The notes beneath the pieces were generated by a model. That model did not search any database. It worked only from the letters and a program-made list of their open reading frames with translations, and had not been told where the DNA came from. DNA of 25,542 bases from a virus. Position 1 is the stretch's first letter. Each line of letters opens with the position of its first letter. The translations under genes and the position numbers were made by a program. Shown one piece after another: positions 5,968 through 13,528 of the stretch. The stretch lies in the IMG/VR virus record IMGVR_UViG_3300009593_004961, positions 1-25,542 of that record; one strand, written 5' to 3'.

Positions 5968-6228
5968 TCAGTCAAGGCCCAGGACCGCGCGGCCGGTGGC
6001 CTCGTCCGGGAACTTCAGCGCGACGGTGTCAGCCGCACGCCGGGAAAAGACGTGGTGGCGCGACGACGGCATTACGACATAGGGCTCGAGGTCCGGTCGT
6101 TCCGCTAACCCTTCGGCGTAGATGTCGACATGCCAGCCCTCGTGGATAAGGGGCGGACCGATGATATTGCCGTCTTCATCCCGGGGGCCGACCTCGGCGA
6201 TGGTGCCAATGATGTGGTGCTCGATCAT
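5968..6228 (-). CDS. Small soluble phage protein downstream of the tail fibre
   Basis: I start this gene at ATG 6228 (86 residues), 4 bases after the tail fibre stop and preceded by GGCGAGGC; the frame continues upstream only as a shadow of the fibre gene. The product begins MIEHHIIGTI, contains EDGNIIGPPLIHEGWHVD and ends in a short hydrophobic strand. No signal peptide or membrane segment is present. I do not recognise a family. Its position suggests a fibre-associated protein such as an assembly factor, but nothing in the sequence proves that. Confidence 0.6.
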   Translation of the reverse strand: MIEHHIIGTIAEVGPRDEDGNIIGPPLIHEGWHVDIYAEGLAERPDLEPYVVMPSSRHHVFSRRAADTVALKFPDEATGRAVLGLD

Positions 6229-6232
6229 GCGC

Positions 6233-8197
6233 CTACGCCGCCTCGCCCAGAAGGCCGGCATCATTCAGCCCGGCCGGAATGATCGCCAGCTCACGGATTA
6301 CGCCGTGCAGATGGGTCGTGTTGTTCAGGGCCGCGCCGAGGGTCACCCGCGTCATGCCGGCGGGCGTGTCTCCGTCGACGTCGGCTGCGCTCAGTGCCCC
6401 GGCATAGCCCGCCATGCGGAAATCATCGTCCTTGATGCGGGCGGCGGCCCTTACCGTCGCACCGATCCCGGCCGAGCCAGCCACAAAGACGTCGGCCTGT
6501 GTCGCCGAGTCCTTGAGGACGCTGGTGCGCAGCCTCGGTGTTGCCGTGTCGAGATACAGATAACTCCGGTTGGCGTTGGCTGTCCCGATGTCGAGGATGA
6601 AGCGGTTGCCCAGCGACACATCCGTCGCCTGGCCCGCGACCACAAAATCGGCCAGCAGGGTCATAGCCCCGCCCAGATCCACGCCATCGATCCGCAACTG
6701 ATCGGCGGCACGCGTCGCCGTCGATCCTGCCGTGATGATCGGGCTGGTCGCAAAGCCGCCCAGCTCATGCTGAATGTTGCCGACGTCGACCGCATCGCCC
6801 GACGTGGCCAGACGCAGCATGATCACCGGGTTATCCATCGTCGCGGATGGAATTCTCAGATGCTGCCAAGCCGAGGTCAGGACCAGCTCAGTCTCGGCAA
6901 TTTCATAAGCCTCCACATTGTCGATGCTTATCGATCCAGACGCGCCCTGACCTCGAATGGCGAGGCCAAGGTTGCTCACATCGGCCATGCCATAGGCGAC
7001 GTAGGTGCCGAGGGTCGCCGCGACCCCAAGGCTCGGCGAGTTGCCGACGTAGGGCGAAACACTGGCTCCGCCGCTCACGGCCACCACGTCGAACTTGATC
7101 ATGTAGAGCTTCCCAGTCGGCAGGGAGCCCACGAGTTGACTGAGATACCCGGCTTCGCCATTGGCGGGCGTGAACGTCGCAACCCCTCCCGAGATGGCCC
7201 AGCCGGTCGTTCCCTTGGTCCACACCGTGTCGCTGGCGAACCCGCCGTTAGCGATGAGGTTCGTCCCGGTCGCGCGCGCGCCCATGGAAAGGGCAACCTT
7301 GCCGGTCCCGGTGCGGCGTTTGATGATGATAGACGTCGTTCGCAGCGCAGAGGAGGAGACCAGGTCCTGCCGGAAGGTGGCATTGGTGCCCGTCGCCGTC
7401 AGTATGCTGGCTCCGTTCGCCGCACCGTCGAACCCGGCCGCCGTCTTGCTGGCCGTGCCGCGCAGCTTCGACCATGCGGCATTCGCCATATCGTTGCTGT
7501 AGGTCAGCAGATTGGTCGCAGCGGCCTCGACCATCAGCCCCCAGGTCAGCCGCGGGACGTTGACGCCGAACCACGTCCAGGATCCGTCTGCGTTCGGCCC
7601 ATAGCCGCCGGTGGAACGCACGCAGGTGAAACCCGCGAGATCTGCGATGGAGCTCTCAACCTCAAGGCCATTGCGGAAATAGCCTTCGGCAAACTTGAGA
7701 TGGATGCCCCGCCGCGTATGCGCGGCGGCCTGCGCGATCGTCAGGGGCAGGTCACCGAACCCCTCCATGATTTGCAGGGCCACAGTGGCCGTATCGGTCC
7801 CCGTCGGGCCCTGCGGTCCCGTCGCACCTTGCGGGCCCGTTTCCCCCTGCGGCCCCTGCGGCCCGGTCGGCCCCGTCGGGCCCTGATCGATGAAGGCCAC
7901 GCCCGTCGGCCAGCCCGTGACGGCATCCTTCGGCCCGTACCAGATGCGGTTGGTCAGATCGATCGCGGTCGAACCGGGCACCCCCAGAAAGTCCGACGGC
8001 GGTGCCGAGACCACGAACATACCGCGCACCCGGCCCAGCGTCGCCTTGACCGCCTCGAGCACGCCCGAGTTCAGGCTCAGCGCCTCAAAGATCTGCGCAA
8101 GGTCGCCGGTCGCGGCCTCGGGCTCGATCGTGCCGGCGATCAGCCCTTCCAGCAGGGTGATCTGCTCGGCCGCCAGGGTGTCGAACGGTTCGGCCAT
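6233..8197 (-). CDS. Tail fibre with collagen-like segment (receptor-binding candidate)
   Basis: This 654-residue protein has a short helical N-terminus (1-60), a linker, and a collagen-like run of nine Gly-X-Y triplets at 106-133 made of GPT, GPQ, GET and GAT units. A long beta-rich region follows. Two stretches look like carbohydrate-binding or jelly-roll modules of the kind found in phage fibres, and the C-terminal 150 residues resemble a concanavalin/LamG-type sandwich. Collagen-like triplets in phage fibres promote trimers. It lies after the J-like tail tip gene, where host-recognition proteins normally sit, so I infer a receptor-binding role. The gene starts 4 bases after the coiled-coil protein gene, with AAGG upstream. 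The domain calls beyond the collagen run are tentative. Confidence 0.8.
   Translation of the reverse strand: MAEPFDTLAAEQITLLEGLIAGTIEPEAATGDLAQIFEALSLNSGVLEAVKATLGRVRGMFVVSAPPSDFLGVPGSTAIDLTNRIWYGPKDAVTGWPTGVAFIDQGPTGPTGPQGPQGETGPQGATGPQGPTGTDTATVALQIMEGFGDLPLTIAQAAAHTRRGIHLKFAEGYFRNGLEVESSIADLAGFTCVRSTGGYGPNADGSWTWFGVNVPRLTWGLMVEAAATNLLTYSNDMANAAWSKLRGTASKTAAGFDGAANGASILTATGTNATFRQDLVSSSALRTTSIIIKRRTGTGKVALSMGARATGTNLIANGGFASDTVWTKGTTGWAISGGVATFTPANGEAGYLSQLVGSLPTGKLYMIKFDVVAVSGGASVSPYVGNSPSLGVAATLGTYVAYGMADVSNLGLAIRGQGASGSISIDNVEAYEIAETELVLTSAWQHLRIPSATMDNPVIMLRLATSGDAVDVGNIQHELGGFATSPIITAGSTATRAADQLRIDGVDLGGAMTLLADFVVAGQATDVSLGNRFILDIGTANANRSYLYLDTATPRLRTSVLKDSATQADVFVAGSAGIGATVRAAARIKDDDFRMAGYAGALSAADVDGDTPAGMTRVTLGAALNNTTHLHGVIRELAIIPAGLNDAGLLGEAA
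7795..7880 (-). repeat. Collagen-like Gly-X-Y coding repeat
   Basis: Repeated 9-base units of the type GGN CCN ACG/CAG encode nine Gly-X-Y triplets in the tail fibre. X is mostly Pro and Y is Thr or Gln. Such repeats often change length between related phages. Confidence 0.8.
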
Positions 8198-8201
8198 GGG
8201 C

Positions 8202-8510
8202 TCAGCCCTTCACCTTCAGCGCGGCATCCGCGTCGGCCTTCAGCGCGGCCAGCACCACGCCGACATTGCGGGCGGCACGAACGGCGTTCGTGACGTGCGG
8301 GCCCAGGGCCTGGCCGCGATCGGTCGCCTTGACGATCAGGCGCTGCGTCTCGACCTCCAGCCGGGCCGCCGCGTCGCCGAGGGCCGTGGCCTGTTCGATC
8401 AGGGCGCCGAGCGTGGCGGCATCGGCCTCGGCGGCCTCGGCGCGCAGCTCGGCCTGACGGGCCTTCAGCGTCTCGATGCGCGCGTCTCCGGTCTCAGTGG
8501 CATCGGCCAT
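8202..8510 (-). CDS. Coiled-coil protein between tail tip and fibre genes
   Basis: This 102-residue protein is almost entirely helical and rich in Ala, Glu, Asp and Arg, with heptad-like spacing from about 10 to 60. It has an AAGGAGA ribosome binding site before ATG 8510. It has no membrane helix and no known family. Its place between the J-like protein and the fibre suggests a fibre-joining or assembly role (inference). Residues 73-77 (TNAVR) are encoded by one of the five palindromic repeats. Confidence 0.7.
   Translation of the reverse strand: MADATETGDARIETLKARQAELRAEAAEADAATLGALIEQATALGDAAARLEVETQRLIVKATDRGQALGPHVTNAVRAARNVGVVLAALKADADAALKVKG
8277..8291. repeat. Palindromic repeat copy 2 (ACGAACGGCGTTCGT)
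   Basis: This copy is identical to copy 1 on the plus strand. The gene here runs on the minus strand, so codons read ACG AAC GCC GTT CGT and give TNAVR inside the coiled-coil protein. Confidence 0.9.
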
Positions 8511-8546
8511 GAGCGGTCTCCTTTCTTGCTGTCAGATGAAGCCCGG

Positions 8547-11500
8547 TCAGACCAGGGCGACGGTTTTCAGATGTCGGACAGTGGCCGTCCGGTCCGTAAA
8601 GTCCCGGTGCGTGAATCCGGTATTGGTCGAGGCCCAGGCCAGCATCCGATAGGTGTGCGTGCCGGCAGCCGGCTGGTCCAGGAAGGTCGGCGACCAGAAG
8701 CCGTGCAGCTGGTCGCCATTGATCGCGGTGATCACCAGGTCGTTGCGCACCGGCCCGAACCCGACCCGGTCGAACCGGATATGAAGGGTGAAGTCGCCGG
8801 CGGACGGGTGCCAGAACTTGGCCATGAAGGCCATCTCGATCTGCAGCTGCTCGCCGTCGGTGTCCACGTCGAACGTCATCACCGTGACGGCCGTTGCGTC
8901 AGACGTCGCCCCCGCCGTCGTCACCGTTCCGGTGAACTCGAACGGGTCCAGCCCCTCGATGCTGTTCGGATTGATGTCAGCGGTGCCGATCGCATCCTTC
9001 AGCGACAGCAGGCCCAGATCGTCCCCGTTCGGCAGGCCGTCCAGCTTCAGGAAGGCCGTCATGTCCAGCGCCGCCAGATCCGCCGGGTTGACCTCGGCCC
9101 CTTCCTCAATCGTCGCCAGTTTCAGCTCCGCCACGCCGAAGTCGGTTTCCAGCGTGGCCAGACCGATCTCGACGGCATCGATGTCCGCGCCCAGCGCCGT
9201 CTCGGCCGCCGCCAGATCCCCGGCCAGGCCGGTAAGGTCAGCGTCCAGGGCCCCGATCTGGGTCGTGTGCCCCCCGACCGTCGTCGTCAGCCCGGCGATC
9301 GCCGACGTATTCCCGCCGACCGTGGATTCGAGCGCATCGATCTCGCCCCCCAGGGCCAGCTCGGCCGCCGCCAGATCGGACGTCAGGGTCGCCAGCTCCG
9401 TCGTATGCCCCCCGACGGTCAGCTCGACCGCATCGATCTCGCCCTGCAGCGTCGTTTCGGCCAGCGCCAGATCCGACGTCAGGCTGACCACATCGGCCGC
9501 GACCAGACCGATCTGGCCTTCCAGACCATCGACCGCGTCCGACAGCTCCAGCTGCACCACCAGCCCGCTGTCGGTGATGATGTCCGGCCGCAGGGGGCGG
9601 TTCACATCGCCGAAGTCGTCGAGGCCCAGCTCGGTCCGGGACGTCACATCGAACAGGTTGAGCGTGGATCCTTCCAGATCCAGCTCGGCCGCGCGCAGCA
9701 GGGCCCGGCGCGAGACCGGATTGACCTCGGCCAGCACGCCCACGAGCGCCCGGGTCAGAACCTCGTTCGCCTCGGCCTCGCCCTCGGCTTCCAGATCCGC
9801 ATCGAACCGCGCGCGGGCTTCATCCAGCTGGTCCCACAGAACCCGCCGGCGGCCCGGCCCGGTCGGGGTCAGATCATCCGACACCCCCTGACCGACGCGC
9901 AACAGCACCCAGTTCGAGGGCACGACCTGCCGGTTCGTCCGCGTCACCGGCACCAGCCGCGCTTCCAGCCACGATCCCGACAGCACCCCCTGCGTCACCG
10001 GCAGGATGCCGGCATTGACCGCCTCGGTCGTCGTCGGGGCCACATCGGTCGCACCGCGCAGCCGCACCTCGGCCCGGATGGCGACGATCGCCGCATCAAC
10101 CGGCACCGCCCAGCCGAAGCGCAGACCGGGCTGCACCGCCCCCGTCTCGCTGGCCGACAGTTGCATCGGCTGGACCGCGACCTCCGTCAGATAGACCGGG
10201 TCCGGCTGGGGCGTGGGCGTCAGCGGATCGGCGTCGTCGTCCAGCTCGTCGCCGTCGTCGAACACGTCGGCCGAGATCTCGCGCAGCACCAGATACTGCC
10301 GCCAGTTCGGTCCCAGCTCGGCTTCCTCGACCTGATAGGTGACGGTCGCCCCGCCGTGCCGGCGATCGCTCTGCCAATCGATCCAGTCGCCCTCTTCCAG
10401 CGCGGCGAAGCGCGGCGGCAGCACGATCGAGGCCCTCCGCTCCTTGCGTTCACGCCGGCGCCTGATCTCGGCGCACCGGTCCGCCTGGGCGCCCCAGGTG
10501 ACCAGCGGCAGGGGCAGGGTCAGCTCGCGCGGACCGTCGTCCTCGCGGATGTCGTCCAGATCCCGGCGCACCGGCCCGGAATGGTCCTGCCAGCCCTGCT
10601 CCGGCTCCACATACCGGGGGATGACGGTGTTGTAGCGGCCGTTCGATCCATCGGGGCTGAAGGCGTTGAACACGACCTTTTCGCCGACCACCAGATCGCC
10701 GTCCGTGATCGTCATCACCGGGGCCTTGGCATGGCCCGGCTCGACCTCGATCCCGCCCTCGCGCTGCACCACCTGACCGGCCATGGCATCGGCCAGCCAC
10801 TGGGCCACCACATCATGCCCGTCGGCGGTCGTGATCACCCCGGCCGCGCGATAACGGGGCGCGCCGCCGACCAGCTCATCGCACAGGGCGATCCACGGCA
10901 GCACCGCCTCGGGCGGCGCTTCCTCGGTCGTCAGGCCCCGCCCGAACAGCAGGTGCTCGGCCTGGCCGTGCCGGCCGGTGACATAGATCCCCCGGCGATA
11001 GTTGTACTCAATGACCGCGGCATTCTCGGTGAACTCATGCGTCGACGGATCGTCCCAGACGTGCGGGCTCGGCCCCGCATAGCCCAGGGCCGGATCCTTG
11101 GCCGGATTGTAGAACTTGGCGCCCTTGACCAGCCACCGGAACGCCGGATGCCCGGTCCAGGCCTCCTCATCGATCGTATAGGCCACCCAGACATGGGCCA
11201 CGCCGATCAGCTTGTCGGCCGCTGTCCAGCCGCCCTCGCTGGCGAACCGGGCGGGCGGCACGCCGCCGGCCGCCGAGGCGTTGACGAACTCGATATCCAG
11301 CTTGCCGTTGAAGCCCAGCTGCACGCCCGAGAATCCGAACCCCTGATAGGCGTCGTCGACAAAGAAGCCTTCCAGCTGGGTGATCTCGTGATCGGCCAGG
11401 GCAATGACGCGAACGACCGTATCCGTGCCGTACTGGCCACCAAAGTTGAAGGGATCGACCAGAGATCCACCGGTGACCGCCCGCCCGACAACCAGCTCGC

Positions 11501-11780
11501 GCGGCACCTCGCCGACCGACAGGGTCGTCACCGTCGCCTGGCGGTCCTGGACCCCGTCACGGCCGCGCGACAGAGCCCGGCTGATGCGCGACATGCCCCA
11601 GCTGGCAAAGGAATAGATGGCGCTCCGCACGGCAAAGGCGGCGACCGCGCCGGCGACCGTGCCCGAAAGTCCCAGATAGGTGACCACAGCGGCACTGATC
11701 GGGTCCGCATGGGCCGGCGCGACCAAGGTCGCCCACAGCCAGACGGTCAGCGCGCCGATCAGCGCCAGACGCCCGATCAT
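8547..11780 (-). CDS. J-like tail tip / host specificity protein
   Basis: At 1077 residues this is the largest gene and occupies the lambda J position after the NlpC/P60-like gene. Residues 1-26 look like a signal peptide or hydrophobic anchor ending in AHADP, and residues 30-60 are also hydrophobic, as in many J-like proteins of alphaproteobacterial phages. The central part (about 90-600) has mixed alpha/beta tail-hub character with fibronectin-like strands near 515-620. Residues about 745-890 form a repeated coiled coil with recurring GGHTT, TSDLAAAE and GGEIDA units. A compact beta domain ends the protein. J-like proteins form the tail tip and often contact the receptor. The start overlaps the upstream stop (ATGA). 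Confidence 0.85.
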   Translation of the reverse strand: MIGRLALIGALTVWLWATLVAPAHADPISAAVVTYLGLSGTVAGAVAAFAVRSAIYSFASWGMSRISRALSRGRDGVQDRQATVTTLSVGEVPRELVVGRAVTGGSLVDPFNFGGQYGTDTVVRVIALADHEITQLEGFFVDDAYQGFGFSGVQLGFNGKLDIEFVNASAAGGVPPARFASEGGWTAADKLIGVAHVWVAYTIDEEAWTGHPAFRWLVKGAKFYNPAKDPALGYAGPSPHVWDDPSTHEFTENAAVIEYNYRRGIYVTGRHGQAEHLLFGRGLTTEEAPPEAVLPWIALCDELVGGAPRYRAAGVITTADGHDVVAQWLADAMAGQVVQREGGIEVEPGHAKAPVMTITDGDLVVGEKVVFNAFSPDGSNGRYNTVIPRYVEPEQGWQDHSGPVRRDLDDIREDDGPRELTLPLPLVTWGAQADRCAEIRRRRERKERRASIVLPPRFAALEEGDWIDWQSDRRHGGATVTYQVEEAELGPNWRQYLVLREISADVFDDGDELDDDADPLTPTPQPDPVYLTEVAVQPMQLSASETGAVQPGLRFGWAVPVDAAIVAIRAEVRLRGATDVAPTTTEAVNAGILPVTQGVLSGSWLEARLVPVTRTNRQVVPSNWVLLRVGQGVSDDLTPTGPGRRRVLWDQLDEARARFDADLEAEGEAEANEVLTRALVGVLAEVNPVSRRALLRAAELDLEGSTLNLFDVTSRTELGLDDFGDVNRPLRPDIITDSGLVVQLELSDAVDGLEGQIGLVAADVVSLTSDLALAETTLQGEIDAVELTVGGHTTELATLTSDLAAAELALGGEIDALESTVGGNTSAIAGLTTTVGGHTTQIGALDADLTGLAGDLAAAETALGADIDAVEIGLATLETDFGVAELKLATIEEGAEVNPADLAALDMTAFLKLDGLPNGDDLGLLSLKDAIGTADINPNSIEGLDPFEFTGTVTTAGATSDATAVTVMTFDVDTDGEQLQIEMAFMAKFWHPSAGDFTLHIRFDRVGFGPVRNDLVITAINGDQLHGFWSPTFLDQPAAGTHTYRMLAWASTNTGFTHRDFTDRTATVRHLKTVALV
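9105..9550 (-). repeat. Degenerate internal repeats encoding a coiled coil
   Basis: Within the J-like gene, units of roughly 30 codons recur with the motifs VGGHTT, LTSDLAAAE and GGEIDA(V/L)E. They are imperfect at the DNA level. The encoded region probably forms a trimeric stalk and is a likely place for recombination between related phages. Confidence 0.7.
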
Positions 11781-12214
11781 CGGCGCACCGTCCAGGCGCG
11801 GATCATGGCACTGCGCGGCAACCGCGCCAGCCCGACTCCCTCGGCCGGTCCGACCAGCGTCTGCCCTTCGACCAGGGCCAGGGCCTCCGCTCCCTTGGCG
11901 TCAATGAACAGGGCCACATCGGCCCGACGGGCCAGGGTCACCGAAACCGGATCCATGACGGTCGACACCGCCGCCGCCAGCCCCCCGGCGCGACGGATCA
12001 CCCGCGCGGCCCCCCGCGCCGTCGACCACTGGCCGGCGAATGACGCCAGCGGCGCCACCCCGTGAAAGGCCAGCACCCCGCCGTCGGCGAATCGCGCGCA
12101 GTCCTGAACCCGACCCTCAGCCCCAAACCCGAACGCCCAGGACTCGCGCTGGGCCAGATAGGCGATGAAGGCGGCGGCCCCCACGGCCGGGGGCACGCGA
12201 ACGGCGTTCGTCAT
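11777..12214 (-). CDS. Degenerate NlpC/P60-like tail protein (DUF6950-like)
   Basis: This 145-residue protein sits in the lambda K / GTA gp14 slot, where an NlpC/P60 peptidase is usual. The fold signature is visible: WAFGFGAEGRVQDCARFA with Cys39, then HG at 51-52 and a helix with ARGAARVIRRAGG. The second half has the strand pattern of the family (RRADVALFIDA), but no histidine follows, so the catalytic His of NlpC/P60 is missing. It matches the DUF6950-type phage proteins, which seem to be structural. Residues 2-6 are TNAVR, encoded by a palindromic repeat that touches the start codon. Its start overlaps the upstream stop and its stop overlaps the downstream start, both as ATGA. Confidence 0.75.
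   Translation of the reverse strand: MTNAVRVPPAVGAAAFIAYLAQRESWAFGFGAEGRVQDCARFADGGVLAFHGVAPLASFAGQWSTARGAARVIRRAGGLAAAVSTVMDPVSVTLARRADVALFIDAKGAEALALVEGQTLVGPAEGVGLARLPRSAMIRAWTVRR
12197..12211. repeat. Palindromic repeat copy 3, at a gene junction
   Basis: The 13-bp core CGAACGGCGTTCG lies at 12198-12210. It covers codons 2-6 (TNAVR) of the NlpC/P60-like gene, directly after the ATGA overlap with the upstream gene. Confidence 0.9.
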
Positions 12215-12864
12215 CGTCCGCCTCCGAAGTCACCGGGGTCCAGCTGCGGATTGCCGCCGCGCAGCCGGTTGCTGTTGGTCTGGAACAGCCGGCCGGCCCG
12301 GGCCGGAACCTTGCCACCCCAATAGATGGTCTTTTCGCCGGCAAAGGCCGTGCGGCGCATCCCGCCGTCCGTCGGATCGATCAGCCGCTGATCGGCATCG
12401 CTGCGCATCCGCTCCGACCGGCGGCCCAGGCCGCGGGCCGCGCCCTCGACCGAGATCACCAGGGTCGAGGCCCCGCCGACTGTCTCATCCAGCGTGGCCA
12501 GGTCGATCCGGCCGCGCTGCCAGACGTTCTCGGCTAGCAGGATCGACCCGGAGGAATCAAAGATCAGCCGCCGGATCACCACGCCCTTGCCGCGCAGCGC
12601 TCTCAGGTCCAGCGCCGCCGCCACATCGGGATCGACCCCCGACAGCTTCAGCTCCGTCTTGTACTCAGCGGTCCCGATCGACCCGCGCGTCGAACTGACC
12701 ATGCCGCGATCGCCGACCCCGACATAGGTTTCGCCCGCGATCACCAACGGACCGAACCCGCCCCAGAACAGGGCGGGCGGATCCAGTGCGATACGGACGG
12801 CGGCCGACACGACGGCGTCGCCGCGTTCCAGCGCGGCCAGGGCGTCAGGCGACAGGATCTTCAT
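12211..12864 (-). CDS. Baseplate hub-like minor tail protein
   Basis: This 217-residue protein lies between the distal-tail-like protein and the NlpC/P60-like protein, the slot of the DUF2163 hub protein (gp13) in gene transfer agents and similar siphoviruses. Family-like traits are an N-terminal helix followed by strands ending in AGETYVGVG, a central VVIRRLIFD strand, and a C-terminal segment with RRSERMRSDADQR at 147-159. I infer that it helps to build the tail tip on which the J-like protein sits. Family membership is probable but not certain. The gene begins one base after the stop of the previous one and ends in an ATGA overlap, so the four baseplate genes are tightly coupled. Confidence 0.65.
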   Translation of the reverse strand: MKILSPDALAALERGDAVVSAAVRIALDPPALFWGGFGPLVIAGETYVGVGDRGMVSSTRGSIGTAEYKTELKLSGVDPDVAAALDLRALRGKGVVIRRLIFDSSGSILLAENVWQRGRIDLATLDETVGGASTLVISVEGAARGLGRRSERMRSDADQRLIDPTDGGMRRTAFAGEKTIYWGGKVPARAGRLFQTNSNRLRGGNPQLDPGDFGGGR

Positions 12865-12865
12865 C

Positions 12866-13528
12866 TCAGGGCCTCAGGTCCTGAATGGCCTGAAACTCGC
12901 CGTCGACCTTCAGCGTCCGGTCCTTCGACCCCAGACGCCCTTCGGCGGTCACCCGCTTCATGACGCAGCACGGCTCGGCAAAATCCATCACCGCGCCAGA
13001 CGGAACGAACGCCGGCAGGGGCGGCTCGATGCGCAGGGCGACGACCCCCGACCCATTGGCTGTGGCGGCATCGATCACGCGGGCCAACGCCCGGCGCGGC
13101 TCGCCCGACGTCGTCCAGCGCCACATCGCATAGTCGCCGACCGACAGCGCCAGCGCAGCGGGCAGGCCCGTCGGCGTCGCCGTATCGCGGGTGACATTGA
13201 CCGACCAGCTGGTGGCCGTGCCGTCAAAGGCACCGCCCCCGGCCCGGGTCATCCCGCCAAAGCCGTTCGGATACTTGAGCGGCCAGGGCCGGGCCAGATC
13301 CCGCGCAAAGAACGGCAGCTGCGCGCCCCGGATGCGCGACACGAACGCCCGCCACTGTTCCGAGGCCTCCAGCGACATCTTCCGGCTCAGCGACCAGCGC
13401 CCGCGCCACAGCGGCGGACCGACCGCCACCCCGCCGACCCGGCCGTCGGCCGTGGGGCTCTGAAAGTCGACCCATTCCGGCTCGAAATACTCCGACGCCG
13501 CATAGGCCGGCATGACAGGATAAGTCAT
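12866..13528 (-). CDS. Distal-tail-like minor tail protein
   Basis: This 220-residue protein follows the tape measure gene with an ATGA overlap, the place of Dit or lambda M-like proteins. Strand-rich sequence such as WRGRWSLSRKMSLEASEQWR at about 41-60 and a C-terminal VMKRVTAEGR fit a baseplate ring protein. Many phage proteins of this type begin with an aromatic and acidic segment, as here (EYFEPEWVDF). There are no catalytic motifs. I assign the role from gene order and general character; I do not see a family signature strong enough to name. Confidence 0.65.
   Translation of the reverse strand: MTYPVMPAYAASEYFEPEWVDFQSPTADGRVGGVAVGPPLWRGRWSLSRKMSLEASEQWRAFVSRIRGAQLPFFARDLARPWPLKYPNGFGGMTRAGGGAFDGTATSWSVNVTRDTATPTGLPAALALSVGDYAMWRWTTSGEPRRALARVIDAATANGSGVVALRIEPPLPAFVPSGAVMDFAEPCCVMKRVTAEGRLGSKDRTLKVDGEFQAIQDLRP

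Noticed and set aside
6122-8293. Long plus-strand open frame of 723 codons opposite the tail fibre
   Set aside because: It is antisense to a well-supported fibre gene and its translation is rich in Arg, His, Gly and Pro with no domain pattern, as expected of the complement of a GC-rich gene.
7890-12065. Plus-strand open frame of 1391 codons opposite the J-like gene and its neighbours
   Set aside because: It crosses four real minus-strand genes, starts and ends at no gene boundary, and has the composition of a reverse-complement shadow.
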